From JAPYTU01 sp036166735 (lineage in GTDB: Bacteria; Bacteroidota; Bacteroidia; Cytophagales; MED-G16): 14,985 bases of DNA. The stretch is taken from assembly GCA_036166735.1 (NCBI GenBank), contig JAYZHG010000063.1:1-14985 (forward strand), written 5' to 3'. Position 1 is the first letter of the stretch, and every line of letters begins with the position of its first letter. Made by a program: the position numbers and the translations under genes. Below are positions 1-7,349 of this stretch, piece by piece. The notes beneath the pieces are model-generated. The model saw only the letters and a program-made list of their open reading frames with translations. It was not told the origin of the DNA and searched no databases.

Positions 1-491
1 ACTATTGTTAATGTTAGGGCAATGAACCTTGTTTTTATAAAGCCTCTATTCTCTTCTATTCTATGGCAACTATTAAAAGTTTTAATTAATGTATTAAATC
101 CATTTGTAGAAAGAAATAGAGATGATATCACACCTAAAGATAAAAGTCCACCTCTTTTTGTTTCAACTAAATCAGCAATAGTTGCTTCAGTGATTTCATA
201 CATGTTACTAGGCATTGCTCCTTCTAAAAATGCAAGAATTTTTATAGAATCAATTTCAGGAACCCAAGTATTTATGTAAGGAATTAATGTAAATAAAAAG
301 ATAATTAGTGGGAAGGTAGCCAGGGTGAAACTATAGGCAACAGCCAATGATCTTTCAAAAATTTCATCCTCTATTAATTTTGATTTAAAAATTTTAAAAA
401 CCGTGTAGATTGAAATTCTTTTACCTTTAAGATATATTTTCTTAGAGTAATCTTTCAATTCATTAATAGATTTATCTATTTTCTTTTTCAC
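1..491 (-). CDS. YihY/BrkB-family inner-membrane protein (N-terminal part, runs off left edge)
   Basis: The minus-strand frame starting with GTG at 491-489 stays open for 163 codons to the window edge. A basic cytoplasmic N-terminus (residues 1-45) is followed by a hydrophobic segment at about 49-73 (AYSFTLATFPLIIFLF), a loop, and a second hydrophobic stretch at about 114-130 leading to NGFNTLIKTFN. This order and wording fit the YihY/BrkB family (once called ribonuclease BN), multi-spanning inner-membrane proteins of about 280-310 residues whose transport or envelope role is poorly defined. The family assignment is from pattern recognition; the substrate is unknown. No ATG occurs in frame before residue 93, and hydrophobic family sequence lies upstream of it, so GTG is the likely start. 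It overlaps the end of the upstream thioesterase gene by 20 bases, which implies translational coupling. The C-terminal 40-45% of the protein is outside the window. Confidence 0.8.
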   Translation of the reverse strand, partial: MKKKIDKSINELKDYSKKIYLKGKRISIYTVFKIFKSKLIEDEIFERSLAVAYSFTLATFPLIIFLFTLIPYINTWVPEIDSIKILAFLEGAMPSNMYEITEATIADLVETKRGGLLSLGVISSLFLSTNGFNTLIKTFNSCHRIEENRGFIKTRFIALTLTI

Positions 492-894
492 TAAAATTAT
501 TATTAATTATTTCAAGTAGTTTTTTCGGTGTTCTTACAGCTTTTTTTGTTTGTAAATCTATAAATGTTAATAAAGTAGTTGCGGTATTTATTAGATTATT
601 TTTTTTGTTGTATAGTTTATAATGGAATAAAATTTTAGCACTTGGTATTTCTTTGATTTGTATATTAATTTTAATTATTTCATCATATTTTGCTGGTATT
701 ATAAATTTAGTTTCCATTTGAATAACAGGCATTCCGATACCTTCTTCTTCAAGTTGACTATATGTAAATCCTAATTTTCTAAATAGTTCTACCCTAGCTA
801 TCTCATAAAAATTTGCATACCTACCATAGTATACGTAACCCATTTGATCTGTATCAGAATATCTTACTCTTATATCAAAATCACCTTCTATCAT
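472..894 (-). CDS. 4-hydroxybenzoyl-CoA thioesterase-type acyl-CoA thioesterase (YbgC/FadM-like)
   Basis: A 140-residue single-domain hotdog-fold protein. Residues 11-34 carry the family signature (RYSDTDQMGYVYYGRY, then NFYEIAR), in which D16 sits where the catalytic aspartate of 4HBT-type thioesterases lies. The rest matches the expected strands (METKFIIPAKYDE, then the final strands around ATTLLTFIDL). Proteins of this group hydrolyse acyl-CoA thioesters in the cytoplasm; the chain length preferred here cannot be read from the sequence. Its ATG overlaps the last base of the mltG stop codon (TAATG), and its 3' end overlaps the next gene by 20 bases, so the three genes are almost certainly one transcript. 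A thioesterase next to mltG is a familiar arrangement in Flavobacteriia. No Shine-Dalgarno sequence is visible; translation probably depends on coupling. Confidence 0.9.
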   Translation of the reverse strand: MIEGDFDIRVRYSDTDQMGYVYYGRYANFYEIARVELFRKLGFTYSQLEEEGIGMPVIQMETKFIIPAKYDEIIKINIQIKEIPSAKILFHYKLYNKKNNLINTATTLLTFIDLQTKKAVRTPKKLLEIINNNFSEKENR

Positions 895-1922
895 TATCGA
901 TAAATTTTTCTTTTATTGAGTGCTCTTTGAAATTTTTTTGCGTTTTTATTGTGCTCACTTAGTTTCGTTGCAAAGACATGATATCCAGAAAAATCATCCT
1001 TAGCACAAAAATAAATATATTTATGTTTTTCATAATTTAGGACAGCATCAATATATTCTTTAGTTGTTAACTTTATTGGACCTGGTGGTAATCCTTTGTT
1101 TATATATGTGTTATATGGAGATGCTATTTTTTTATGTTTATTCAGAACTCTTTTAATAGAAAAATCATTTGCAGCATATACAAGTGTTGGGTCTGCTTGA
1201 AGATACATATTTTTTTGAAGCCTGTTTATATAGACTCCTGCTATTGTATTTGCTTCATCCATTTTTAAAGTTTCTGAGGCTACAATAGATGCTAATATTG
1301 AAATATCTATATTACTCATTTTTAATTCATTACTCTTATTAATTCTTTCTTTATTCCAAAATTTTGTGTATTCAGAATGCATTTTATTAAATAAACTTTC
1401 TGTTGATATATTCCAATAAACTTCATAAGTATTTGCTAGAAACATCGCCATGATATTTTTTGTGTTGAATCCATAAAGATCATTTTTTTCATTATTTATG
1501 AATTCCATAAATTCATCGTTTGTAATTTTTAAGTCTTTGGTTATAATTTTTGCAAGATCTTCTATTTTTCTGGCATGATTAAAAGAAATATTAATAGGTG
1601 TTTGATTTCCTGATCTCAACATTTTAATCAAACTATAATTTGACATATTTGACTTTATTTTATAGGCACCTGATTTTATGTTTTGATTATATTTCATTGC
1701 TTTACTTAAAACGCTAAATGATAGAACATCATTAAGTATTGTGTCTTGAATAAGCTTATTTCTTACATCATTAAAGTTCATATTATCTTCGATCATAAGA
1801 AATTTATCTTTTTGGTTAATTAAAAAGTTTGGTGAGTAAAACATTTGATATAAATAAACAGATATAGATGATAATAATGTAGAGAAAACTATAACACTTA
1901 TCAAAATTTTTTTATTTATCAT
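894..1922 (-). CDS. mltG: Endolytic murein transglycosylase MltG (YceG-like)
   Basis: MltG is an inner-membrane enzyme that cuts nascent glycan strands and so acts as a terminator of peptidoglycan polymerisation. This 342-residue protein, normal for the family, has a short basic N-terminus and one membrane anchor at about residues 6-28. The periplasmic part holds a LysM-like region at about 40-105 and the YceG catalytic domain at about 115-335. The family core is clear: ILASIVASET (210-219), with E217 matching catalytic E218 of E. coli MltG, then AGVYINRL, QADPTLVYA (242-250), PYNTYINKGLPPGPI (269-283) and a C-terminal FATKLSEHN. It is the first gene of a minus-strand operon with the thioesterase (stop and start share one base) and the YihY-like protein. 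Its start lies only 30 bases from that of the divergent WbqC-like gene, so the two share a compact promoter region. Confidence 0.93.
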   Translation of the reverse strand: MINKKILISVIVFSTLLSSISVYLYQMFYSPNFLINQKDKFLMIEDNMNFNDVRNKLIQDTILNDVLSFSVLSKAMKYNQNIKSGAYKIKSNMSNYSLIKMLRSGNQTPINISFNHARKIEDLAKIITKDLKITNDEFMEFINNEKNDLYGFNTKNIMAMFLANTYEVYWNISTESLFNKMHSEYTKFWNKERINKSNELKMSNIDISILASIVASETLKMDEANTIAGVYINRLQKNMYLQADPTLVYAANDFSIKRVLNKHKKIASPYNTYINKGLPPGPIKLTTKEYIDAVLNYEKHKYIYFCAKDDFSGYHVFATKLSEHNKNAKKFQRALNKRKIYR

Positions 1923-1939
1923 CTTTTATATTTATAGAG

Positions 1940-1947
1940 TAAATTTA
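1940..1947. promoter_or_regulatory. Possible shared -7-like element between divergent mltG and wbqC-like genes
   Basis: The 30-base gap between the two divergent start codons contains the palindrome TAAATTTA. It differs from the Bacteroidota -7 consensus TAnnTTTG at the last base and reads the same on both strands, so it could serve either gene. The spacing suits mltG (start codon about 18 bases beyond the element) better than the plus-strand gene, where it would leave almost no leader. No -33 TTG at the proper distance is evident. In DNA this A+T-rich, a match can easily be chance. Confidence 0.22.
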
Positions 1948-1952
1948 ACAAT

Positions 1953-2558
1953 ATGATTTTGGTTGAGCTACAATATTTTCCATCTATTAATTATTTTAAG
2001 TCTATAACTAAGAATGATATTCTTATTAATTTAGATTCTTTATATACTAGAAAATCTTATAGAAATAGAACAATAATTAATGGTAATAATGGTCCTTTTA
2101 ATTTAATTGTACCAACTATAAAAAATAAAATTTCTGAAAAATACGTAGATATTAAAATTGATTATTCTCAAAATTGGATTAATCAGCATTTGCAATCAAT
2201 GCAGTCATCGTATGGGAAAACCCCTTATTTTTTGTTTTATAAGGATTTAATAACACAAGTATTGAAGTCAAGACACATTTTCCTTTTCAATTTAAATTAT
2301 GACTTATTGACACTTTTTTTTAAATTATTAAATTTTGAAAATAATTTTAGAAAGGAGAAAGGGTTGATGCTTAATGGACTCAAATTTGATGATTTAACTC
2401 ATTTAAGTCGTATTAATAATGATAATGAAATAAATTTAACTAGTAATAAAATTTATTACAATAACTATTTTGGCAAGAATTTTGATATTAATGTTAGTAT
2501 ATTAGATTTATTATTTATAAAAGGCCCTGAGACAAGGTATTTTTTAAATAGTATTTAA
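1953..2558 (+). CDS. WbqC-like family protein
   Basis: A 201-residue protein of the WbqC-like family (once annotated from O-antigen gene clusters). The family hallmarks are in order: an N-terminal strand with QYFPSINYF (7-15), a segment like LYTRKSYRNRTIINGNNGPF (30-49, the conserved N/G-P region before LIVPT), and the block YSQNWINQHLQSMQSSYGK (71-89) followed by TPYFLFY, the strongest family signature. No signal peptide or membrane segment is seen, so it should be cytoplasmic. The biochemical role of the family is not firmly established; links to surface polysaccharide or amino-sugar metabolism are inferred from gene neighbourhoods. In many Flavobacteriia a homologue sits beside the signal peptidase gene lepB, which is not present here. 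It is transcribed away from mltG, ends 58 bases before clpC and could be co-transcribed with it. Confidence 0.85.
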   Translation: MILVELQYFPSINYFKSITKNDILINLDSLYTRKSYRNRTIINGNNGPFNLIVPTIKNKISEKYVDIKIDYSQNWINQHLQSMQSSYGKTPYFLFYKDLITQVLKSRHIFLFNLNYDLLTLFFKLLNFENNFRKEKGLMLNGLKFDDLTHLSRINNDNEINLTSNKIYYNNYFGKNFDINVSILDLLFIKGPETRYFLNSI

Positions 2559-2616
2559 TTTTTTTAATTATACTTTTTTTAAAGAATTTAAGTTATTCTT
2601 ACGTATAGAATTAAAA

Positions 2617-3408
2617 ATGGAAGCAAAATTTTCAAATAGAGTTAAAGAAGTCATTTCTCTTAGTAGAGAAGAAGCACTAAGACTTGGCCATGATTATATT
2701 GGTACAGAACATCTGTTACTTGGTGTTATTAGAGAGGGGGAGGGCTTGGCTATTAGTTTACTTAAAAAATTAGGTATTAGTCTAGATGATTTGAGGGCTT
2801 CTGTTGAACATAATACAAAAAATACCAGTGTAGGTAATTTAAAAAATCTAAAGAATATACCTCTAACGAGACAGTCAGAGAAAGTACTTAAAATCACTTA
2901 TTTAGAAGCTAAAATATTTAAAAGTAAAATTATTGGTACTGAACATTTATTATTATCTATTCTTAGAGATGAGGATAATATAGCCACACAAATATTAGAT
3001 AAATTTGATGTTAGTTATGATGTAGTAAAAGAACTTTTAGAGTATCAGTCTAGTAATCCAGTATCTTCTACTTCTTCTGAGTCATTGGAAGAAGATGATT
3101 TATCTAAAATAAAAAGTGGTTTTACTAAGTCAACACCTACTAGAAAAACTAAAGATAAATCTAAAACTCCTATTCTTGATAATTTTGGTAAAGACTTAAC
3201 AAAACTTGCAGCAAAGAATAAACTGGACCCAGTTATAGGAAGAGAAAAAGAAATTGAGAGAGTTGCTCAAGTACTTACTAGAAGAAAAAAGAATAATCCT
3301 ATACTTATTGGAGAACCTGGTGTTGGTAAAACCGCTATAGCTGAAGCTCTTGCATTGCGCATAACCCAAAAAAAGTATCTAGAATTCTTCATAATAAAAG
3401 AGTTGTAA
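2617..3408 (+). CDS. clpC: ClpC-type AAA+ unfoldase, N-terminal part (upstream of frameshift)
   Basis: The N-terminal 253 codons of a ClpC/ClpA-type Hsp100 unfoldase, which feeds substrates to the ClpP peptidase in the cytoplasm. Two Clp N-domain repeats are visible at about residues 3-70 (FSNRVKEVISLSREEALRLG, then IGTEHLLLGVIREGEG) and 80-145 (IIGTEHLLLSILRDEDN). A polar linker (about 146-185) leads into AAA+ domain 1: GKDLTKLAAKNKLDPVIGRE (191-210) and Walker A GEPGVGKT (232-239). After K253, in a run of seven A's (3368-3374), the frame leaves family sequence and reads about ten foreign residues to a TAA at 3406-3408. The family sequence continues without a gap one frame back (VSRILHNKRVVTLDLASLVA, from 3375). 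As translated without slippage, this piece has half of a nucleotide-binding site and cannot be an active unfoldase. Confidence 0.9.
   Translation: MEAKFSNRVKEVISLSREEALRLGHDYIGTEHLLLGVIREGEGLAISLLKKLGISLDDLRASVEHNTKNTSVGNLKNLKNIPLTRQSEKVLKITYLEAKIFKSKIIGTEHLLLSILRDEDNIATQILDKFDVSYDVVKELLEYQSSNPVSSTSSESLEEDDLSKIKSGFTKSTPTRKTKDKSKTPILDNFGKDLTKLAAKNKLDPVIGREKEIERVAQVLTRRKKNNPILIGEPGVGKTAIAEALALRITQKKYLEFFIIKEL
3369..3404 (+). other. Frameshift point in clpC: in-phase A_AAA_AAG slippery heptamer with weak downstream hairpin
   Basis: The zero-frame codons are ACC CAA AAA AAG TAT, so bases 3369-3375 form A_AAA_AAG in exactly the phase needed for tandem -1 slippage, the heptamer used in E. coli dnaX. 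A -1 shift here gives TQKK followed by VSRILHNKRV, with no residue missing or added compared with the expected ClpC sequence. Seven bases downstream, AATTCTT (3383-3389) can pair with AAGAGTT (3398-3404) around an 8-base loop, a weak A+T-rich stem with one G-T pair. No upstream Shine-Dalgarno-like stimulator is visible. Equally possible is that a run of eight A's lost one base, by mutation or sequencing error, or that RNA polymerase slippage on the A-run makes some corrected mRNA. Confidence 0.5.
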
Positions 3409-5159
3409 CACTTGATTTAGCTTCCTTAGTTGCAGGAACTAAGTATAGGGGTCAATTTGAAGAAAGGATGAAAGCAGTTATGAATGAGATTGAAAAAAAT
3501 GATGATATTATTTTATTTATAGATGAGTTACATACCATAGTTGGTGCTGGTGGTGCATCTGGTTCATTAGATGCTTCAAATATGTTTAAACCTGCTCTTT
3601 CTAGAGGTGAGTTGCAATGTATTGGAGCTACAACTTTAGATGAATATAGACAGTATGTTGAAAAAGATGGTGCATTAGCAAGAAGATTTCAAGTTGTAGT
3701 AGTTGATCCAACAACAATTGAAGAAACAACAAATATTTTGAAAAATATTAAGGATAGATATGAAAATCATCATAATGTAAATTATACTTCTTCAGCTATT
3801 GATGCATGTGTTAAATTTTCCGATAGATATATAAGTGATAGATTTTTACCTGATAAGGCAATTGATTTGATGGATGAAGCTGGATCTAGAGTGCATATTC
3901 GTAATTTGGATGTTCCAGAAATAATTGTTGATATAGAAAATAAAATAGAAGAAATAAAAGAACAAAAAAATCAAGTTGTTCAAAATCAAAAATATGAAGA
4001 AGCTGCTCAACTTAGAGATACTGAAAAGAAACTTCTTTCCGAGTTGGAAATTCAAAAAACTAAATGGATAAAAGATTCAAAGAAAAAAAGACATAATGTT
4101 ACAGAAAAAAATATTTCTGAAGTGGTTTCTATGATTACTGGAATTCCAATTAAGCGTATTGCACAAAATGAAAGTAATAGACTTTTAGGAATGTCGGATG
4201 AATTATCAAAAAAAGTTATAGGACAAGAAAATGCGATTGGAAAATTATCTAAAGCAATAAAAAGAACTAGAGTAGGTTTAAAAGATCCTAGAAAACCTAT
4301 CGGTTCATTTGTATTTTTAGGTCCTACAGGTGTTGGAAAAACTGAACTTGCTAAAGTTCTCGCACAATATTTATTTGATAAAGAGGATTCACTTATTCGA
4401 ATGGATATGTCAGAGTATATGGAAAAGTTTTCTATTTCTAGATTGGTTGGTGCTCCTCCAGGATATGTTGGTTATGAGGAAGGTGGTCAATTGAGTGAAA
4501 AAGTTAGACGTAAACCGTATAGCGTTATTTTATTAGATGAAATAGAAAAAGCGCATCCTGATATATATAATATTTTACTTCAAATTTTAGACGATGGGTT
4601 TTTGACAGATGGTCTTGGTCATAGGGTAGATTTTAGAAATACTATTCTAATCATGACTTCAAATATTGGAGCTAGAGACATCAAAGATTTTGGTTCAGGT
4701 ATTGGATTTGAGACAAGTGCAAACATTGAAAATGTTAATCAAAATATTTCTGCTACTATTGATAAAGCATTGAATAGAACATTTAATCCTGAGTTTTTAA
4801 ATAGATTGGATGATGTAATAATTTTTAATTCATTATCTAAAGAAGATTTATATAAAATCATTGATATCTCATTGAATAAATTATATGCTAAGGCAAATGA
4901 AATGGGTTATATTATAAATCTTACTAGTAAAGCAAAAGATTTTTTAATAGATAAAGGGTATGATCCTAAATATGGTGCAAGACCACTTGATAGGGCTATT
5001 CAAAAATATTTAGAAGATGTTCTTGCAGAAGAAATATTAAGTGGAGAATTAAAGAAAGGAGATTCTATTATTGCTGATTATGATCCTAGAAAGAAAACTA
5101 TTTTTATTAAAAAGAGGAAAATAAAAACAAAAGCTAAATCTAAAAGAGATAAAAATTAA
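3375..5159 (+). CDS. clpC: ClpC-type AAA+ unfoldase, main part (downstream of frameshift; first ATG at 3468)
   Basis: This frame carries the rest of the unfoldase; joined with the upstream piece it makes 847 residues, normal for ClpC. Positions below use the joined numbering. D1 continues with GTKYRGQFEERMKAVMNE, Walker B ILFIDELH (about 299-306) and ARRFQ (355-359). A UVR-like motif and short middle domain follow at about 455-484 (QKYEEAAQLRDTEKKLLSEL), marking ClpC rather than ClpA or ClpB. D2 has Walker A GPTGVGKT (569-576), Walker B ILLDEIEKAHPD (638-649), IGF (696-698), matching the ClpP-docking tripeptide, and sensor-2 GARPLDRAI (about 787-795). The tail is lysine-rich. The first in-frame ATG (3468) lies after Walker A of D1, so independent initiation would give a protein with a broken D1. 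No second lesion or internal stop is seen over almost 600 codons, which argues against an old pseudogene. Confidence 0.9.
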   Translation, partial: VSRILHNKRVVTLDLASLVAGTKYRGQFEERMKAVMNEIEKNDDIILFIDELHTIVGAGGASGSLDASNMFKPALSRGELQCIGATTLDEYRQYVEKDGALARRFQVVVVDPTTIEETTNILKNIKDRYENHHNVNYTSSAIDACVKFSDRYISDRFLPDKAIDLMDEAGSRVHIRNLDVPEIIVDIENKIEEIKEQKNQVVQNQKYEEAAQLRDTEKKLLSELEIQKTKWIKDSKKKRHNVTEKNISEVVSMITGIPIKRIAQNESNRLLGMSDELSKKVIGQENAIGKLSKAIKRTRVGLKDPRKPIGSFVFLGPTGVGKTELAKVLAQYLFDKEDSLIRMDMSEYMEKFSISRLVGAPPGYVGYEEGGQLSEKVRRKPYSVILLDEIEKAHPDIYNILLQILDDGFLTDGLGHRVDFRNTILIMTSNIGARDIKDFGSGIGFETSANIENVNQNISATIDKALNRTFNPEFLNRLDDVIIFNSLSKEDLYKIIDISLNKLYAKANEMGYIINLTSKAKDFLIDKGYDPKYGARPLDRAIQKYLEDVLAEEILSGELKKGDSIIADYDPRKKTIFIKKRKIKTKAKSKRDKN

Positions 5160-5184
5160 TTTTATTAATCTTTCATACTAGTAT

Positions 5185-6645
5185 TTATTTAAAAGATAAA
5201 TTATCTGTTTTTTCATTGGGCATTTTAATATAGCTTTTTGTTTTTCTTTTTTCCATATTGATAAGCTGTTCTTCTCCGAATGTTTCAGGATCTCCATTAA
5301 ACAAAATACGCCATATTTTACCTTTTTTTGACTCAGATATATATAATGAACCATCTGGTCCTTCAGATAATCCCATAGGCCTATATTTTGCATCGCTCAT
5401 ATTAACAATAGTATCTATACCAGCAAATCCATCTGCAAAAATTTCCCACTTATTTGTTGGTTTTTTATTTATAAATGGAACGAATGCTACAATGTATCCT
5501 CCTTGAGGATAGGGCACACGATTGGTTGAACCATGAAAGGCAATAAATACACCTTTTTTATATTTTTTAGGGAATTGGTTGCCTTTATAAAATAATAAAT
5601 CGTTAGGTGCCCAGTGTGCGGGTAGACCCATTATAGGATTTGTGTAACCTATTGCTTCTTTAATACCATTTCCGCCGTATTCTGGTGCTAACATTTTTTT
5701 GTTTTTGAAATGATCATAATAACTATATGGCCAGCCATAATCATCCCCCTCTTTAATTTTCATAAGCTCTTCTGCAGGTAAAACAGCATTTTGCCATTCA
5801 CTAAAAAATTGAGGTGCATGGTTATGTAAGAAATCTCTTCCATGATTTATAGCATATAAACTATTATCTTCATCATTCCAAGAAATACCCACAACACTTC
5901 TTATTCCTGTTGCAATTCTTTGACCATCAGATTTTGATTGTCCTAATTTATTTTCATCAAACTTCCAAATACCACCTAATATATCTAATTGTGAGCAAGG
6001 AAATTCTCCTTTAACATTTGCTGTAGAATTTGAATCACCAGGTTTTGATTCCCAATCTTCACATGCATTTGTTGGAGCACTAAATGTAACATACATATTA
6101 CCATCATTATCAAAAGCTAATGATTTGGCGTTGTGCCATCTAATAGGGTATGGGTCTACTAATATAATTTCTGGTTTTTCGTCTGGAATTAGTTTAAAAG
6201 GGTTTAATTTTTGTCTATAGACTACTAGCTCTGAACTAAAATATAGATAGCCATTGTGAATCCTCATTTCCGTTCCAAATTTTCCATCATTTGGATAATC
6301 TCCAAAACGTAGAAAAACATCTGCTTTACCATCATTATTGGTATCTCTTAATGCAATATTTCCATTATTTCCAGTTGCTACACGTAATTTTACATAAATA
6401 TCACCATTATCATTTACTGCTAAATGTCTAGATGGGCCTACACTATCTGCTACTACTAATGCTCCAAATCCATCTGGTAAAAATAGACCACCATTATCTT
6501 CATCTGTTTTTAGGCCAATATTTTCTATTTTAATTGTTTTATTATTATTTGTTTTGTCGTATTCAGTAGTATCAGATGATTTTTTTTGCTGACAATTTGT
6601 TAATAAAATAATAACAACAAATATGAAAATATTTTTAATTTGCAT
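5185..6645 (-). CDS. Lipoprotein of the sorbosone dehydrogenase / PQQ-dependent sugar dehydrogenase family
   Basis: A 486-residue exported beta-propeller protein. The signal peptide ends in lipobox LLTNC with the lipidated cysteine at C18, so it should be anchored in the periplasm or on the outer membrane. Propeller-type repeats follow: PSRHLAVNDNGDIYVKLR (71-88), DTNNDGKADV, WHNAKSLAFDNDGNMYVTF (170-188), GIRSVVGISWNDEDNSLYAI (247-266), EGDDYGWPYSYYDH (299-312) and KYRPMGLSEGPDGSLYISES (420-439). This order is that of the glucose/sorbosone dehydrogenase family, which oxidises sugars with PQQ; H171 sits where catalytic H144 of soluble glucose dehydrogenase would be expected (my inference). 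C195 and C217 could form a disulfide. No cytochrome c motif is present in the tail, so electrons must leave by another route. The real substrate is unknown. It ends 25 bases from convergent clpC and may be transcribed with the two upstream minus-strand genes (74-base gap). Confidence 0.85.
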   Translation of the reverse strand: MQIKNIFIFVVIILLTNCQQKKSSDTTEYDKTNNNKTIKIENIGLKTDEDNGGLFLPDGFGALVVADSVGPSRHLAVNDNGDIYVKLRVATGNNGNIALRDTNNDGKADVFLRFGDYPNDGKFGTEMRIHNGYLYFSSELVVYRQKLNPFKLIPDEKPEIILVDPYPIRWHNAKSLAFDNDGNMYVTFSAPTNACEDWESKPGDSNSTANVKGEFPCSQLDILGGIWKFDENKLGQSKSDGQRIATGIRSVVGISWNDEDNSLYAINHGRDFLHNHAPQFFSEWQNAVLPAEELMKIKEGDDYGWPYSYYDHFKNKKMLAPEYGGNGIKEAIGYTNPIMGLPAHWAPNDLLFYKGNQFPKKYKKGVFIAFHGSTNRVPYPQGGYIVAFVPFINKKPTNKWEIFADGFAGIDTIVNMSDAKYRPMGLSEGPDGSLYISESKKGKIWRILFNGDPETFGEEQLINMEKRKTKSYIKMPNEKTDNLSFK

Positions 6646-6719
6646 TGATTTTATTTTGAAATTATTATAAATATCTCTTATTTTTTTCCAATATAATTAA
6701 CTAAGATTATGGGGATTAG

Positions 6720-7277
6720 TCATCTAGTTGTATGGGTATCAACGTATACAGAATCTGGATGTATCCATGCATAGTGACTCTCTCCTGGATCTGCTATTCC
6801 TCTTTTAGTATATTTCTCGACTCTATTATTAAAACTATTTAATACTAAAACATAGTTTTCTATTTTAAAACTGTGATCATAATCTGGATACGTATTACAC
6901 TCTTCTACTCGGTTATCGTTAATATGGCAATGTGTTATTCCAATCCAATTATTTTCTGTGAGTGTATATGGGTACTCTTCATTTGATTCATTAATAGTCC
7001 ATTTAAAAGGTAATGCTTGAACTAATTCACATTTTTCATGACCTGAAGTAGTGAGTTCATAGACATATTTAGTGCCTACTCCACTACTAAGAAATTCAAG
7101 AAAAGTGGTTTTGTTAAGTTTAATTTCTTGGTCGTTAGAGCAATCATCTAATTGAATATCATCTCCATTTATGGTTAATTGATATCCATTCCATTTACCT
7201 AAAATATCAATTCTTAAATCATCTTCGGATTTACTACATCCTGATATTAAAATCAATAACAATATGAACTTTTTCAT
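6720..7277 (-). CDS. Small lipocalin-like lipoprotein, function unknown
   Basis: A 185-residue exported protein. Residues 1-14 form a short signal peptide with lipobox LISGC (lipidated C14). The mature part begins with an acidic linker and ILGKWNGYQLTINGDD (25-40), resembling the opening strand of lipocalin-like lipoproteins common in Bacteroidota, followed by strands typical of a small beta-barrel (FKWTI, WIGITHC, YVLVLNSF). Besides C14 there are four cysteines, C46, C83, C117 and C127, an even number suggesting two disulfides in the periplasm or outside. The lipocalin-like label rests on the W-containing first strand and overall layout, not on a clear signature, and I do not recognise a specific family. 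It lies between fabG (72-base gap) and the sugar dehydrogenase-like lipoprotein (74-base gap) on the same strand; those gaps leave room for its own promoter. Confidence 0.7.
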   Translation of the reverse strand: MKKFILLLILISGCSKSEDDLRIDILGKWNGYQLTINGDDIQLDDCSNDQEIKLNKTTFLEFLSSGVGTKYVYELTTSGHEKCELVQALPFKWTINESNEEYPYTLTENNWIGITHCHINDNRVEECNTYPDYDHSFKIENYVLVLNSFNNRVEKYTKRGIADPGESHYAWIHPDSVYVDTHTTR

Positions 7278-7349
7278 AATACAATCTAAAAATAATTAAG
7301 GAATATTCAAAAGAGATTATTGCCTTTGAGTGATTAAAAGTGTTATCAA

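Noticed and set aside
22..279. Plus-strand open frame of 85 codons opposite the YihY-like gene
   Set aside because: It is antisense to a clear membrane-protein gene and has no recognisable features; the same holds for the antisense frames at 2694-2897, 3846-4055, 5258-5506, 10117-10371 and 14275-14460, and for the overlapping same-strand frame at 5178-5393.
2582..2600. Inverted repeat AAGAAT / ATTCTT with a 7-base loop just before clpC, as an operator or terminator
   Set aside because: Only six base pairs, nearly all A-T, with no T-run after it and no known heat-shock operator match; expected by chance in this composition.
5192..5212. AGAT / ATCT stem followed by T's as a clpC terminator
   Set aside because: The stem is only four base pairs around a 5-base loop and it lies in the coding end of the convergent gene; too weak to call.
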